NCBI RefSeq assembly: GCF_001049735.1
Contig: NZ_CVPC01000009.1
Coordinates: 83,215-147,214, forward strand
Length of the DNA stretch: 64,000 bases
Direction: 5' to 3'
DNA from: Nereida ignava
GTDB taxonomy: Bacteria; Pseudomonadota; Alphaproteobacteria; Rhodobacterales; Rhodobacteraceae
Shown: piece by piece, positions 15,965 through 26,857 of the stretch
Numbering within the stretch: the stretch's first letter is position 1
Layout: every line of letters starts with the position of its first letter
Notes under the pieces: model-generated
Told to the model about the DNA's origin: nothing
The model's input: the letters and a program-made list of their open reading frames with translations, nothing else
Database searches by the model: none
Made by a program: the position numbers and the translations under genes

Positions 15965-17467
15965 TTACAGATCCATCAGCAGACGACGTGGGTCTTCCAG
16001 CGCTTCTTTGACGCGCACGAGGAACGTCACCGCACCTTTGCCGTCAACGATACGGTGATCGTAGGACAACGCCAGATACATCATCGGACGGATCACCACT
16101 TGACCATTGATCGCCATCGGACGGTCTTGGATTTTGTGCATGCCCAAGATGCCTGACTGTGGGGGGTTCAAGATGGGCGAAGACATCAGCGAGCCGTAGA
16201 CACCACCGTTCGAGATGGTGAATGTGCCGCCTTGCATTTCGGCCATGCTTAGCTTGCCGTCACGGGCGCGCGCCCCTTTTTCAGCAATCGCTTTCTCGAT
16301 GCCTGCAAAGCTCATGGCGTCTGCATCGCGAATAACGGGCACAACCAAACCAGTTGGCGTACCTGCGGCAATGCCCATGTGGACGAAGTTTTTGTAGACG
16401 ATGTCTGTGCCGTCAATTTCTGCGTTCACTTCAGGAACTTCGCGCAGGGCGTGGATACAGGCTTTGGTGAAGAACGACATAAAGCCAAGTTTTACACCGT
16501 GCTTTTTTAAGAACAGGTCTTTGTATTCGTTGCGCAGCGCCATCACCTCGGTCATGTCGACCTCGTTGTAGGTGGTCAGCATCGCGGCGGTGTTCTGGCT
16601 GTCTTTCAAACGCTTCGCGATGGTCTGACGCAGGCGTGTCATCTTCACGCGTTCTTCGCGGGATGCGTCGTCTGCTGAAACCGGTGCGCGTGGCGCGGAT
16701 GGGGCGGCCGCAGTGGCGGCTGGTGCAGATGCGATTGCTTTCATAACATCTTCTTTCATAATCCGTCCGTCGCGGCCTGAGCCGGTAACTTGGTCTGCAG
16801 ACATGCCTTTTTCGGCCATCAGTTTTTTGGCAGAGGGCGCGTCTTCAACGTCTTTGCCAGATGCGGCTGGCGCAGGAGACGCTTCGTCTTTGGCTGCGGG
16901 CGCAGATGAAGCAGCACCCGAGGCGCCACCGATCACGGCCAGTTTCGCTGTTGCATCCACAGTCGTGCCTTCGGTTGCGATGATTTCTGACAACACACCC
17001 GCGGCAGGGCTTGGAACTTCGACGCTGACTTTGTCTGTTTCCAGCTCACACAGCATCTCGTCTTGCGCGACAGTGTCGCCCACTTTTTTGAACCATGTCG
17101 ACACAGTCGCTTCGGTCACGCTTTCGCCCAATGTGGGCACCATGACGTCGACGGCTTGTGGTGCGTCACCTGCGTCGGCCTTGGGTGCAGCATCCGCCTT
17201 TGGGGCGTCTGTATCGCCCGCAGGCTTGGCATCACCCGCGCTGATTTGTGCCAACAAGGCATCGACGCCAACGGTTTCACCTTCAGGCGCCACGATCTCG
17301 GACAATGTGCCTGCAGCGGGGCTTGGTACTTCGACGGTTACTTTGTCTGTTTCCAGCTCGCACAGCATTTCGTCAACGGCCACTGCGTCGCCCGGCTTTT
17401 TGAACCAGGTTGCAACAGTTGCTTCGGTGACTGATTCACCCAGTGTAGGAACACGAACTTCGGTCAT
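15965..17467 (-). CDS. sucB: 2-oxoglutarate dehydrogenase E2, dihydrolipoyl succinyltransferase
   Basis: A 500-residue E2 with two lipoyl domains: lipoyl lysines Lys42 and Lys146, both in E-L-E-T-D-K-V. An Ala/Pro/Asp-rich linker (80-105, again about 185-210), an E3/E1-binding domain (about 210-250) and the catalytic domain (about 270-500) with His471 and Asp475 in D-H-R-I-V-D-G follow. E. coli SucB has one lipoyl domain. The start overlaps the sucA stop as TAATG, indicating coupling. Confidence 0.96.
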   Translation of the reverse strand: MTEVRVPTLGESVTEATVATWFKKPGDAVAVDEMLCELETDKVTVEVPSPAAGTLSEIVAPEGETVGVDALLAQISAGDAKPAGDTDAPKADAAPKADAGDAPQAVDVMVPTLGESVTEATVSTWFKKVGDTVAQDEMLCELETDKVSVEVPSPAAGVLSEIIATEGTTVDATAKLAVIGGASGAASSAPAAKDEASPAPAASGKDVEDAPSAKKLMAEKGMSADQVTGSGRDGRIMKEDVMKAIASAPAATAAAPSAPRAPVSADDASREERVKMTRLRQTIAKRLKDSQNTAAMLTTYNEVDMTEVMALRNEYKDLFLKKHGVKLGFMSFFTKACIHALREVPEVNAEIDGTDIVYKNFVHMGIAAGTPTGLVVPVIRDADAMSFAGIEKAIAEKGARARDGKLSMAEMQGGTFTISNGGVYGSLMSSPILNPPQSGILGMHKIQDRPMAINGQVVIRPMMYLALSYDHRIVDGKGAVTFLVRVKEALEDPRRLLMDL

Positions 17468-20433
17468 TATTTCTTTCCTTTGATCGTCAGGGCTTCGTCC
17501 ACAAGGGCGGCCTGTTGTGCTTTGTGCGCGCTTGCCAAACCTGTGGCTGGCGATGCGGATGTTGCGCGGCCAACATAGGCCGGACGTTTTGATTTTGCGC
17601 CAATCCGCTCAAGGACCCACTCAATGTTGGGTTCGATGAATGACCATGCGCCTTGGTTCTTGGGCTCTTCCTGACACCACACCATGTCAGCACCTTTGAA
17701 GCGCTCCAGTTCTTTGACCAGCGACATCGCGGGGAACGGATAGAACTGTTCAATGCGCAACAGGTACACATCATCAAGGCCGCGCGCGTCGCGTTCTTCG
17801 AGCAGGTCAAAGTAGACCTTGCCTGAACACATCACCACGCGCTTGATCTTATCATCAGCGGCCAGTGTCAGCTCAGAGTTGCCTTGTTGTGCGTCATCCC
17901 AAAGTACGCGGTGGAAGGACGAGCCGGTCGTAAAGTCCTCGCGTGTGCTGACAGCCATTTTGTGGCGCAACAGCGATTTCGGCGTCATCATCACCAGCGG
18001 CTTGCGGAAGTCACGGTGCAGTTGACGGCGCAGGATGTGGAAATAGTTAGCTGGCGTGGTACAGTTTGCCACGATCCAGTTGTCACCGCCGCACATTTGT
18101 AAGAACCGCTCAAGACGCGCCGAGGAGTGCTCGGGGCCTTGGCCTTCATAGCCGTGTGGCAACAACATAACGAGGCCGGACATCCGCAGCCACTTGCTTT
18201 CGCCAGAGCTGATAAACTGATCGAACATGATCTGTGCACCGTTGGCGAAATCGCCAAATTGTGCTTCCCAAAGTGTCAGCGCGTTAGGCTCCGCCAAAGA
18301 GTAGCCATATTCAAAGCCAAGCACCGCGTATTCAGACAGCATCGAGTCGATCACTTCGTACTGTGATTGGCCCTCGCGAATGTTGTTCAGCGGGTAGTAG
18401 CGATCTTCGGTATCTTGGTTGATCAGGCCAGAGTGGCGGTGGCTAAATGTGCCACGTGTACTGTCTTGGCCAGATAAACGAACAGGGAAGCCTTCGGTTA
18501 GCAAAGAGCCAAACGCAAGCGCTTCACCGGTTGCCCAATCAATGCCTTTGCCTGCACCAAGTGCCTTCTTTTTAGCGTCCAGCATACGCTGCACAGTCTT
18601 ATGAAGCGGATAGCCCTCAGGCGCGTGTGTCAGCGCGTTCGCTACTTCATCAAAAGTCTCATCCGCGATGCCTGTAGTGCCGCGCTGATAGTCATCACCA
18701 TCGCGACGGTCGAGGTGCGACCAGCGGCCATCAAGCCAATCTGCTTTGTTCGGTTTAAAGTCTTTTCCGGCCTCAAACTCGGTGTTGAGCATGGACTGGA
18801 ACGCGGCTTTCATATCCTCGATTTCGCCTTCGGGAATGAGGCCGTCTTTCACCAAACGATCCGTATAAAGCGTCAGAGTTGTCTTTTGCTTTTTGATCTT
18901 TTTGTACATCAGCGGGTTTGTGAACATGGGCTCGTCGCCCTCGTTATGTCCGAACCGGCGATAGCAAATAATGTCGAGAACCACGTCCTTGTGGAACTTC
19001 TGGCGGAACTCTGTTGCCACTTTCGCAGCGTGGACCACGGCCTCTGGGTCGTCGCCGTTCACGTGGAAAATTGGCGCTTCAACCATTAACGCGATGTCAG
19101 TGGGGTATGGTGATGAGCGGCTAAAGTGCGGTGCAGTTGTGAAACCAATCTGGTTATTCACAACGATGTGCATCGTGCCGCCTGTGCGGTGGCCGCGCAG
19201 ACCAGAAAGGCCAAATCCTTCGGCGACCACACCCTGACCGGCAAATGCCGCATCACCGTGCAGCAAGATGCCCATGACGGCTGTGCGGTCTGTGTCGTTC
19301 AGTTGGTCCTGCTTGGCACGCACTTTACCCAAAACGACAGGGTTCACGGCTTCAAGGTGCGAGGGGTTTGCGGTCAGTGACAAGTGTACATCATTGCCGT
19401 CAAAGGACCGGTCGGATGATGCACCAAGGTGATACTTAACGTCACCTGAACCGTCCACGTCCTCGGGCTTGAAGCTGCCGCCTTGGAATTCGTTGAAAAT
19501 GGCGCGGTAAGGTTTGCTCATGACATTTGCCAAAACAGACAAACGGCCACGGTGGGGCATGCCCACGATGATCTCGCGCAGGCCCAGTTGGCCGCCGCGC
19601 TTGATGATTTGCTCCATCGCGGGGATCAAGCTTTCACCGCCATCAAGGCCAAAACGCTTGGTGCCCATGTACTTCACATGCAGGAATTTCTCAAAGCCCT
19701 CGGCCTCAACCAACTTGTTAAGGATCGCTTTACGGCCTTCGCGGGTGAACTGGATTTCTTTGCCCAGACCTTCGATGCGCTCTTTTAGCCAGCTCGACTC
19801 TTCGGGGTTTGAAATGTGCATATACTGCAGCGCAAAAGTGCCACAGTAGGTCCGCTTCACGATATCAACGATCTGACGCATGGTTGCGATTTGCAGACCA
19901 AGCACGTTGTCGATGAAAATTGGGCGGTCCATGTCGGCGTCAGTGAAGCCGTAGGATTTCGGGTCAAGCTCTGGGTGCGCGGTTGTCTCGCGCATGCCGA
20001 GTGGATCAAGATCAGCAGCAAGGTGGCCGCGAATACGGTAGGCACGGATCAGCATTAGCGCGCGAATGCTGTCCAAAACTGCGCGCTGGATGGCGTCATT
20101 GCTGACTTCAACACCCGCGTCGGCGGCTTTGTCTGTGATTTTCTTGGCTGCTGTTTTCGCTTCGGCAGGCGCTGGATACTCGCCAGTGATCGCAGAAGTC
20201 AGATCATCGTGCGGCATGGGGGGCCAGTCTGCACGCGCCCATGATGGCCCGCTTGCTTCGGCTTTTACATCAAGTTCCGCATCGCCAAGTGCGCGAAAGA
20301 ATTCCTGCCACGCTTCGTCCACTGCGTTGGGATCGTTGGCATATTGAGCGTAAAGCTGCTCGAGATATTCCGCATTGTGCCCCTGCATAAACGAGGATGC
20401 ATGGAATTGATCATTCGCGGGGTGGTCGGTCAT
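17467..20433 (-). CDS. sucA: 2-oxoglutarate dehydrogenase E1 component
   Basis: A 988-residue thiamine-diphosphate enzyme that decarboxylates 2-oxoglutarate and transfers succinyl to E2 lipoate, the entry of the complex into the second half of the TCA cycle. Recognisable are the N-terminal E2-interaction segment (Y-L-E-Q-L-Y-A-Q-Y), the [11 protein letters not shown] active-site segment, the ThDP motif beginning G-D-A-A-F-A-G-Q-G, and F-G-H-N-E-G-D-E-P. Length is slightly above that of E. coli SucA (about 930). It is co-directional with sucD (79 bases upstream, with a hairpin) and sucB. Confidence 0.96.
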   Translation of the reverse strand: MTDHPANDQFHASSFMQGHNAEYLEQLYAQYANDPNAVDEAWQEFFRALGDAELDVKAEASGPSWARADWPPMPHDDLTSAITGEYPAPAEAKTAAKKITDKAADAGVEVSNDAIQRAVLDSIRALMLIRAYRIRGHLAADLDPLGMRETTAHPELDPKSYGFTDADMDRPIFIDNVLGLQIATMRQIVDIVKRTYCGTFALQYMHISNPEESSWLKERIEGLGKEIQFTREGRKAILNKLVEAEGFEKFLHVKYMGTKRFGLDGGESLIPAMEQIIKRGGQLGLREIIVGMPHRGRLSVLANVMSKPYRAIFNEFQGGSFKPEDVDGSGDVKYHLGASSDRSFDGNDVHLSLTANPSHLEAVNPVVLGKVRAKQDQLNDTDRTAVMGILLHGDAAFAGQGVVAEGFGLSGLRGHRTGGTMHIVVNNQIGFTTAPHFSRSSPYPTDIALMVEAPIFHVNGDDPEAVVHAAKVATEFRQKFHKDVVLDIICYRRFGHNEGDEPMFTNPLMYKKIKKQKTTLTLYTDRLVKDGLIPEGEIEDMKAAFQSMLNTEFEAGKDFKPNKADWLDGRWSHLDRRDGDDYQRGTTGIADETFDEVANALTHAPEGYPLHKTVQRMLDAKKKALGAGKGIDWATGEALAFGSLLTEGFPVRLSGQDSTRGTFSHRHSGLINQDTEDRYYPLNNIREGQSQYEVIDSMLSEYAVLGFEYGYSLAEPNALTLWEAQFGDFANGAQIMFDQFISSGESKWLRMSGLVMLLPHGYEGQGPEHSSARLERFLQMCGGDNWIVANCTTPANYFHILRRQLHRDFRKPLVMMTPKSLLRHKMAVSTREDFTTGSSFHRVLWDDAQQGNSELTLAADDKIKRVVMCSGKVYFDLLEERDARGLDDVYLLRIEQFYPFPAMSLVKELERFKGADMVWCQEEPKNQGAWSFIEPNIEWVLERIGAKSKRPAYVGRATSASPATGLASAHKAQQAALVDEALTIKGKK

Positions 20434-20478
20434 GTGTTTGGCCTCATGGCAAGGAAGGACGAGCGAAAAATAAGGATG

Positions 20479-20504
20479 GGGCGCGGCAGGGAGGTGCCGC
20501 GCCC
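20479..20504 (-). other. Perfect 10-bp hairpin between sucD and sucA
   Basis: GGGCGCGGCA and TGCCGCGCCC pair perfectly around a six-base loop in the sucD-sucA gap. There is no T tract on the minus strand. It probably tunes mRNA stability or segmental expression within the cluster. Confidence 0.6.
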
Positions 20505-20512
20505 GTTATGTG

Positions 20513-21394
20513 TTAGCCGATGGCTTCTTTAACGGCTTCGCCCAAAGTCGCGGGGCTGTCCGCAACGATGATACCCGCAGATTTCATGGCTTCGATTTTG
20601 CTTTCCGCATCACCTTGGCCACCGGCAACAATCGCGCCAGCGTGGCCCATGCGACGGCCGGGAGGTGCCGTGCGGCCAGCAATAAAGCCAGCGGTTGGTT
20701 TCCAGCGGCCTTTCTTGCGTTGCTCTGCGAGAAACTCGGCTGCTTCTTCTTCGGCTGTACCGCCGATTTCACCGATCATGATGATTGAGTGCGTCTCATC
20801 GTCATCAAGGAACATGTCCAGCACGTCGATGTGCTCGGTGCCTTTGATGGGGTCACCACCGATGCCAACAGCCGTAGATTGGCCGAGGCCCATATCAGTT
20901 GTTTGCTTCACGGCTTCGTATGTGAGCGTGCCAGAGCGTGACACAACACCCACGCTGCCGCGACGGTGAATATGGCCGGGCATGATGCCGATTTTGCAAG
21001 CGTCCGGAGTGATTACACCGGGGCAGTTCGGGCCAACAAGACGTGATGTTGATCCCTCAAGCGCACGCTTGACGCGCATCATATCAAGCACAGGAATGCC
21101 TTCGGTGATGCAAACGATCAGCGGCATATTTGCGTCAATTGCTTCCAGAATACTGTCTGCCGCAAAGGGGGGCGGCACATAGATCACGGACGCGTTTGCT
21201 TCTGTGACGTGCATTGCTTCGTGCACAGAGTTGAAGATTGGCAGATCAAGATGCGACTGACCACCTTTGCCGGGTGTTACGCCACCAACCATTTTGGTGC
21301 CGTAAGCAATCGCCTGCTCGGAGTGGAAAGTACCTTGGCTGCCGGTCAAACCCTGACAGATGACTTTTGTGTTTTCGTTAATAAGGACGGCCAT
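20513..21394 (-). CDS. sucD: Succinyl-CoA synthetase alpha subunit
   Basis: A 293-residue CoA-binding subunit; together with SucC it makes ATP or GTP from succinyl-CoA. The CoA-binding Rossmann region begins with [10 protein letters not shown], and the phosphorylated histidine is His251 in M-G-H-A-G-A-I. The V-G-P-N-C-P-G family pattern is also present. It is preceded by sucC at 73 bases and followed by sucA. Confidence 0.96.
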   Translation of the reverse strand: MAVLINENTKVICQGLTGSQGTFHSEQAIAYGTKMVGGVTPGKGGQSHLDLPIFNSVHEAMHVTEANASVIYVPPPFAADSILEAIDANMPLIVCITEGIPVLDMMRVKRALEGSTSRLVGPNCPGVITPDACKIGIMPGHIHRRGSVGVVSRSGTLTYEAVKQTTDMGLGQSTAVGIGGDPIKGTEHIDVLDMFLDDDETHSIIMIGEIGGTAEEEAAEFLAEQRKKGRWKPTAGFIAGRTAPPGRRMGHAGAIVAGGQGDAESKIEAMKSAGIIVADSPATLGEAVKEAIG

Positions 21395-21467
21395 TTTGCG
21401 TCTCCTTAAATGTTGTGCGCGGGCGGTGTCGCCTCGGGCGCGAAGAGGTTGCGAATGGGCGAGGGCC

Positions 21468-22661
21468 TTAGCCCTTCACCGCCTTAACGATTTTCTGAGC
21501 ACCATCTTTGAGGTCGTCAGCAGCAATCACATCAACGTCTGAGTTGTTGATGATCGCCTTACCTTGCTCAACGTTGGTTCCTTCAAGACGCACAACCAGC
21601 GGTACTTTCAGGCCAACTTCTTTCACGGCTGCAACAACGCCTTCCGCAATAACATCACAGCGCATGATGCCGCCGAAGATGTTAACCAAGATGCCTTTGA
21701 CGTTCGGGTCAGATGTGATGATCTTGAACGCTTCGGTAACTTTCTCTTGGGTAGCGCCGCCACCCACATCGAGGAAGTTTGCAGGCTCTGCACCGTAAAG
21801 CTTGATGATGTCCATCGTTGCCATGGCAAGACCAGCGCCGTTAACCATACAACCGATTTCACCGTCGAGTGCGATGTAGTTGAGGTCAAATTTGGACGCC
21901 GCAAGTTCTTTGGGGTCTTCTTCAGTTTCATCACGAAGGGCCGCGATATCAGCGTGGCGATAGATCGCGTTGCCGTCAAAGCTGACCTTGGCATCAAGCA
22001 CCTTAAGATCACCGGCATCAGTTACGATCAGCGGGTTGATCTCCAGCATCTCCATGTCTTTTTCCATGAAGGCTGTATAAAGCTGGCCCATCAATTTGAC
22101 GCACTGCTTAACCTGCTGACCTGTAAGGCCGAGTGTGAATGCGATACGGCGACCGTGATACGCTTGGAAACCTGTTGCAGGATCAACGCTGAACGACAGG
22201 ATTTTTTCAGGGGTCGCTGCTGCTACTTCCTCAATGTCCATACCGCCTTCGGTTGAGCACACGAATGATACGCGGCTTGTTTGGCGGTCAACGAGTAGGG
22301 CAAGATACATTTCCGTTTCGATGCCGGAACCGTCTTCGATGTAGATGCGGTTTACTTGCTTACCTGCGGGGCCTGTTTGGTGTGTCACCAATGTGCGGCC
22401 CAACATGCGTTTTGCTTCTTGTGCTGCTTCTTCAGCAGATTTTGCCAAACGTACACCACCAGCTTCGCCAGCGTCGGCTTCGACAAATTTACCTTTGCCG
22501 CGTCCGCCTGCGTGAATTTGTGCTTTTACAACCCAAAGCGGGCCGTCCATTTCACCTGCGGCTGTTTTTGCGTCTTCGGCTTTGAGAACGGCACGGCCAT
22601 CACTCACTGGGGCACCGTAAGTGCGCAACAAGGCTTTGGCCTGATATTCGTGGATATTCAT
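21468..22661 (-). CDS. sucC: ADP-forming succinyl-CoA synthetase beta subunit
   Basis: A 397-residue ATP-grasp subunit. The N-terminal M-N-I-H-E-Y-Q-A-K signature, the nucleotide-binding segment with H-A-G-G-R-G-K, and the C-terminal subunit-contact region [10 protein letters not shown] are all visible. It is the first gene of sucCDAB-lpd, and its upstream region holds two TGTGATCACA palindromes 21 bp apart and a CRP-like site. mdh, although upstream on the same strand, ends at a terminator, so sucC most likely has its own promoter. Confidence 0.96.
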   Translation of the reverse strand: MNIHEYQAKALLRTYGAPVSDGRAVLKAEDAKTAAGEMDGPLWVVKAQIHAGGRGKGKFVEADAGEAGGVRLAKSAEEAAQEAKRMLGRTLVTHQTGPAGKQVNRIYIEDGSGIETEMYLALLVDRQTSRVSFVCSTEGGMDIEEVAAATPEKILSFSVDPATGFQAYHGRRIAFTLGLTGQQVKQCVKLMGQLYTAFMEKDMEMLEINPLIVTDAGDLKVLDAKVSFDGNAIYRHADIAALRDETEEDPKELAASKFDLNYIALDGEIGCMVNGAGLAMATMDIIKLYGAEPANFLDVGGGATQEKVTEAFKIITSDPNVKGILVNIFGGIMRCDVIAEGVVAAVKEVGLKVPLVVRLEGTNVEQGKAIINNSDVDVIAADDLKDGAQKIVKAVKG

Positions 22662-22760
22662 GGAAAATATGTCCCGTTTGGCTGCAATTAGAGCACCCTA
22701 AGCACGAAGCGCGCTTAAATAAGAGTAACTTTTTGCGCAGATTGGGAAAAAAGCGACATT

Positions 22761-22791
22761 TGTGATCACAGCTGAAAAAAGTGTGATCACA
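22761..22791 (-). promoter_or_regulatory. Paired TGTGATCACA operators upstream of sucC
   Basis: Two identical perfect 10-bp palindromes at 22761-22770 and 22782-22791 lie 21 bp centre to centre (two helical turns), about 100-130 bases upstream of the sucC start. The flanks are also symmetric (TTTGTGATCACA on the outer side of each). The same pair with the same spacing stands before sdhC. Confidence 0.8.
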
Positions 22792-22814
22792 AATTTGGAT
22801 GCTGAAGTGATTTC

Positions 22815-22830
22815 TGTGACTGGATTCACA
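22815..22830 (-). promoter_or_regulatory. CRP-type palindrome TGTGA-N6-TCACA upstream of sucC
   Basis: TGTGA (22815-22819) and TCACA (22826-22830) with a six-base spacer match the classical CRP half-site arrangement exactly. It sits 23 bp beyond the second TGTGATCACA box, farther from sucC. Whether a Crp/Fnr-family protein uses it is unknown; it could also be a degenerate third site of the GntR regulator. Confidence 0.4.
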
Positions 22831-22850
22831 CATCAGCGAATCTTGAATAT

Positions 22851-22880
22851 AAAAAGGCGCCCCAAAATGGAGCGCCTTAA
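22851..22880 (-). terminator. Rho-independent terminator after mdh
   Basis: On the minus strand AAGGCGC pairs with GCGCCTT around a loop containing CCATTTTGG and is followed by TTTATA. It lies 20 bases after the mdh stop and separates mdh from the sucC promoter region. Confidence 0.85.
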
Positions 22881-22899
22881 AGACTGTCTAAGTGGTAGT

Positions 22900-23901
<1,002 letters not shown>

Positions 23902-24028
23902 TCAAGGGCGGTGCCTAGACCCAAAGTATGTTGCTTGCAAGGTTTTGAATGGATGCGCACCCTTGCTGAGCTGACCTGCGCTGACGTAAAGAAATGGCAA
24001 TACGACAATTTTCAAAGGCTTAGCCGCG

Positions 24029-24781
24029 ATGGACCTGACATTTTCGTTTTTCGCTCTCGCGGTACCTGCAGTGATCTTTGCGGGGATTTCAAAAACCGGA
24101 TTTGGCTCGGGTGCGGCCTTTGCGGCTGCATCGATTCTCGCGCTTGTGCTTGATCCGGCGATGGCGCTTGGAATCATGTTGCCGTTGTTGATGCTCATCG
24201 ATGTTGCCGCCCTTCGGGCTTATTGGGGGAAATGGGACTGGCAAGAAGCCCGCCGTCTTATTATCGGCAGTTTACCGGGGATTGCTTTAGCGATTTGGTT
24301 GTATCAGGTGGCAGACGCTGATGTGTTTCGCTTTTTGATCGGCGCGGTTTCTTTGTTGTTTGTCGCGTTTCAGTTGGCCAAGGCACGCAACCTAATCCCG
24401 AGCCGTGAGAAGGCGTATCCGGGGTGGGCCGGAGTTTTATCTGGCTGTGTCGCAGGCTTCACAAGCTTTGTTAGTCACGCAGGCGGGCCTCCGGTGGCTG
24501 TGTATTTGCTTGCGCAACGGCTCGATAAAACGACCTATCAAGCGACCACGGTTCTTACATTCTGGGCGATCAATGCGCTCAAATCGCTTCCTTACGCCAT
24601 TTTGGGCGTTTTTACGTGGCAAACCCTTTATATTGACCTGCTGCTCGCGCCGTTTGCGCTGATCGGGGCGTGGCTTGGTGTTCGGGCGCATCGCATCATC
24701 TCTGAGCGCGCATTTTTCACGCTGACTTATGTTTTGTTGGTCATTACTGGCAGCAAGCTGATCTGGGACGCGCTAACCTAA
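24029..24781 (+). CDS. TauE/SafE family permease (TSUP)
   Basis: A 250-residue membrane protein with about eight hydrophobic segments. The duplicated TSUP pattern is visible as F-A-G-I-S-K-T-G-F-G in the first half and S-H-A-G-G-P-P-V-A-V-Y in the second. The family exports sulfite, sulfoacetate and related small anions; the substrate here cannot be told. The ATG at 24029 begins a clean first membrane segment. The stop overlaps that of the convergent small secreted-protein gene by four bases. Confidence 0.85.
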   Translation: MDLTFSFFALAVPAVIFAGISKTGFGSGAAFAAASILALVLDPAMALGIMLPLLMLIDVAALRAYWGKWDWQEARRLIIGSLPGIALAIWLYQVADADVFRFLIGAVSLLFVAFQLAKARNLIPSREKAYPGWAGVLSGCVAGFTSFVSHAGGPPVAVYLLAQRLDKTTYQATTVLTFWAINALKSLPYAILGVFTWQTLYIDLLLAPFALIGAWLGVRAHRIISERAFFTLTYVLLVITGSKLIWDALT

Positions 24782-25065
24782 AGGCTTTTGCCGGTCACGC
24801 TTAGCTGATCTGTGTTTTCAAATGCACGGCCCGAGGCAACAAGGCAGGTGGGGCCGCCCGCTTTAGTTACCGTAATGGTCCAACTGCCCGTGGCGTTTGA
24901 AGCGAATATCTCGACCAAAGCGTTATCAGCGCCAAGGCCAACAGATTGTCGTGTCTCACCGTATTTTGTGGAAAGGTTATCCACAATCGTCGCTCGGTTT
25001 CCGCATTGGGCCAAATGCTGACTGGACGCAGCTAACGTCATTGCGGCTAGCAATAAATTCATACC
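24778..25065 (-). CDS. Small secreted protein of unknown function
   Basis: A predicted 95-residue protein with a signal peptide (about residues 1-17, L-L-A-A-M-T-L-A-A), two cysteines in the mature part (near 20 and 73) that could form a disulfide, and a beta-rich pattern (A-L-V-E-I-F-A-S, S-W-T-I-T-V-T). I chose the ATG at 25065 because GAGGA lies about 8 bases upstream and the signal peptide follows directly; an ATG at 25083 would add six residues. I recognise no named domain. Expression is divergent from mcl2. Confidence 0.65.
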   Translation of the reverse strand, partial: GMNLLLAAMTLAASSQHLAQCGNRATIVDNLSTKYGETRQSVGLGADNALVEIFASNATGSWTITVTKAGGPTCLVASGRAFENTDQLSVTGKSL

Positions 25066-25167
25066 AAAATTCCTCGTAAACAAACACGCGCCATATATCC
25101 CATACTAACCTTTTCATTTGGTTAACTTGGGTCAAGCGCTGCATCGCAGCAATTCGTGCTTGTAATC

Positions 25168-25186
25168 ATCGCATGAATAATGCGAT
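25168..25186 (+). promoter_or_regulatory. Perfect 7-5-7 palindrome upstream of mcl2
   Basis: ATCGCAT (25168-25174), spacer GAATA, ATGCGAT (25180-25186). It lies 36 bases before the mcl2 ATG in the divergent gap, overlapping where a promoter would be. A second, shorter dyad (ATCT-GCGCA-AGAT) follows directly. Candidate operator for an ethylmalonyl-CoA pathway regulator; the protein is unknown. Confidence 0.5.
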
Positions 25187-25222
25187 ATCTGCGCAAGATA
25201 ATTACTCAACCGAGGTAAGAAG

Positions 25223-26062
25223 ATGTCTCAGCGCCCTGTCCGTTCTGTCCTTTATATTCCGGCTTCAAAAGAGCGTGCCCTTGAAAAGGCCAAAGGTTTG
25301 GCGTGCGACGCGATCATTTTCGATCTCGAGGACGCAGTAGCTATCGACGAAAAAGTGCCTGCGCGTACTTTGCTGGCCGAAACACTACCGACAGCTGATT
25401 ATGGCGCGCGTTTGCGGATTGTACGTGTGAACGGGCTTGATACCACTTGGGGCCGTGAGGATGTTTTGAGTGTTGTAGATGCAGATGCGGTTCTGCTTCC
25501 CAAAGTGAACTCCGCTGCAGATGTAGATGCCATTGCGGCACTAACGACCTTGCCGATTTGGGCGATGATGGAAACACCTGTGGGTATTCTTAACGCCGCT
25601 GAAATCGCCGCTCATCCCCGCCTTGAGGGGATGGTTATGGGTACCAACGATTTGGCAAAAGATCTCAATACGCGTCACCGGCCGGATCGTGAACCGCTGC
25701 TTACGTCGCTGCAGATGTGCCTGCTTGCAGCGCGTGCCCATGGGGTCACTATTGTCGATGGGGTTTACAATGCCTTCAAGGATGATGCGGGCCTGAAGAT
25801 AGAATGTGACCAAGGTCGTGACATGGGATTTGAGGGCAAAACCTTGATTCATCCTGCTCAGCTGGAGGTTGCTAATGCCGCCTTTGCGCCGTCGGAGGCC
25901 GAAATTGATCTGTCGAAGCGCCAAATCGAAGCGTTTGAACAGGCAGAGCGCGACGGGCAGGGTGTTGCTGTTGTGGACGGAAAGATCGTAGAAAACCTTC
26001 ATATCGTAACGGCGCGCGCGACACTCGCAAAAGCGCACGCCATTGAGGCAATGAAGGATTAA
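25223..26062 (+). CDS. mcl2: HpcH/HpaI aldolase family CoA lyase, probable (3S)-malyl-CoA thioesterase
   Basis: A 279-residue citrate-lyase-beta-like TIM barrel. Typical features are the opening R-S-V-L-Y-I-P-A-S, the metal-binding F-D-L-E-D-A-V-A, the M-M-E-T-P segment with its metal-ligand glutamate, and K-T-L-I-H-P near the end. The length matches Mcl2, which hydrolyses (3S)-malyl-CoA in the ethylmalonyl-CoA pathway, rather than the longer malyl-CoA lyase Mcl1. Mesaconyl-CoA hydratase lies three genes downstream on the same strand, supporting the pathway. Mcl1 activity cannot be excluded. Confidence 0.82.
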   Translation: MSQRPVRSVLYIPASKERALEKAKGLACDAIIFDLEDAVAIDEKVPARTLLAETLPTADYGARLRIVRVNGLDTTWGREDVLSVVDADAVLLPKVNSAADVDAIAALTTLPIWAMMETPVGILNAAEIAAHPRLEGMVMGTNDLAKDLNTRHRPDREPLLTSLQMCLLAARAHGVTIVDGVYNAFKDDAGLKIECDQGRDMGFEGKTLIHPAQLEVANAAFAPSEAEIDLSKRQIEAFEQAERDGQGVAVVDGKIVENLHIVTARATLAKAHAIEAMKD

Positions 26063-26065
26063 ACA

Positions 26066-26620
26066 ATGGGTCTTCTGATCGCAGGTGTTATTTTGTGGAG
26101 TGCTGCGCACTTCTTTAAAGGGTTAGCGCCCGCAGCGCGGGCAGGACTGGGCGATAGAGGACGCCTTTTGGTGACTGCGGCTTTGGGCGCAAGCTTGCTT
26201 ATGATGATTTTCGGCTACCGAATGGCCGACTTCATTCCTGTTTACACGCCACCGGAGTGGGCGCGCGGTGTGAACAACCTCGCCATGATTGCAGCGTTTT
26301 ATGTTTTTGGGGCGTCTGCCGCAAAGCCCGCGAAAGTCTGGCTCGGTACGAAACTTCGCCACCCACAACTTGCTGCAGTGGCGATTTGGGCGGTGGCGCA
26401 TTTACTGGTCAATGGTGATGCGGCTTCTTTGGTGTTGTTCGGCGGACTGCTGGCATGGGCCTTTGGCGCTATGGCTTTGATCAATCGCGCAGAAGGGCCG
26501 TGGGACGTGCCTGCTCAGGCACCAGTGAAAAAGGAAATCACCCTCATCGTGATTGCGGTGGTTCTTTATAGTCTTGTTGCGGCTATTCACATCTGGCTGG
26601 GTGTGAACCCGTTCGTTTAA
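26066..26620 (+). CDS. NnrU family membrane protein
   Basis: A 184-residue protein with five or six hydrophobic segments, of the NnrU family first linked to denitrification loci. It has the conserved W-A-x-A-H-L-L-V-N-G-D segment in the third quarter. It starts only three bases after mcl2 and precedes DUF1737 and mch, so it is part of that operon; a link to nitrogen oxide metabolism is not supported by the neighbours. Confidence 0.8.
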   Translation: MGLLIAGVILWSAAHFFKGLAPAARAGLGDRGRLLVTAALGASLLMMIFGYRMADFIPVYTPPEWARGVNNLAMIAAFYVFGASAAKPAKVWLGTKLRHPQLAAVAIWAVAHLLVNGDAASLVLFGGLLAWAFGAMALINRAEGPWDVPAQAPVKKEITLIVIAVVLYSLVAAIHIWLGVNPFV

Positions 26621-26635
26621 TTGAAGGTGAAAGCT

Positions 26636-26839
26636 ATGAAATTGTATCGATTTTTGTCCGAAGATGACACGTCTGACTTCTGCCACAAGGTGACGGATGC
26701 CTTGAATAAAGGATGGGAGCTTTACGGCGGCCCGACCCAAGCATGGGATGCCGCAAACGGAGTAATGCGCTGTGGTCAGGCCGTGACCAAAGAGGTTGAG
26801 GGCACATATACCCGCGACACAAAGCTCGGCGAACATTAA
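26636..26839 (+). CDS. DUF1737 domain protein
   Basis: A 67-residue protein with the DUF1737 pattern: an N-terminal K-L-Y-R-F-L-S, the central L-N-K-G-W-E-L-Y-G-G-P, then M-R-C-G-Q-A-V. The domain has no known activity. ATG at 26636 is preceded by AAGGTGA 6 bases upstream; an upstream TTG is less likely. It lies between nnrU and mch, and its presence in a carbon-assimilation operon may be incidental. Confidence 0.78.
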   Translation: MKLYRFLSEDDTSDFCHKVTDALNKGWELYGGPTQAWDAANGVMRCGQAVTKEVEGTYTRDTKLGEH

Positions 26840-26857
26840 GACCAGAAAGGCACTTAC

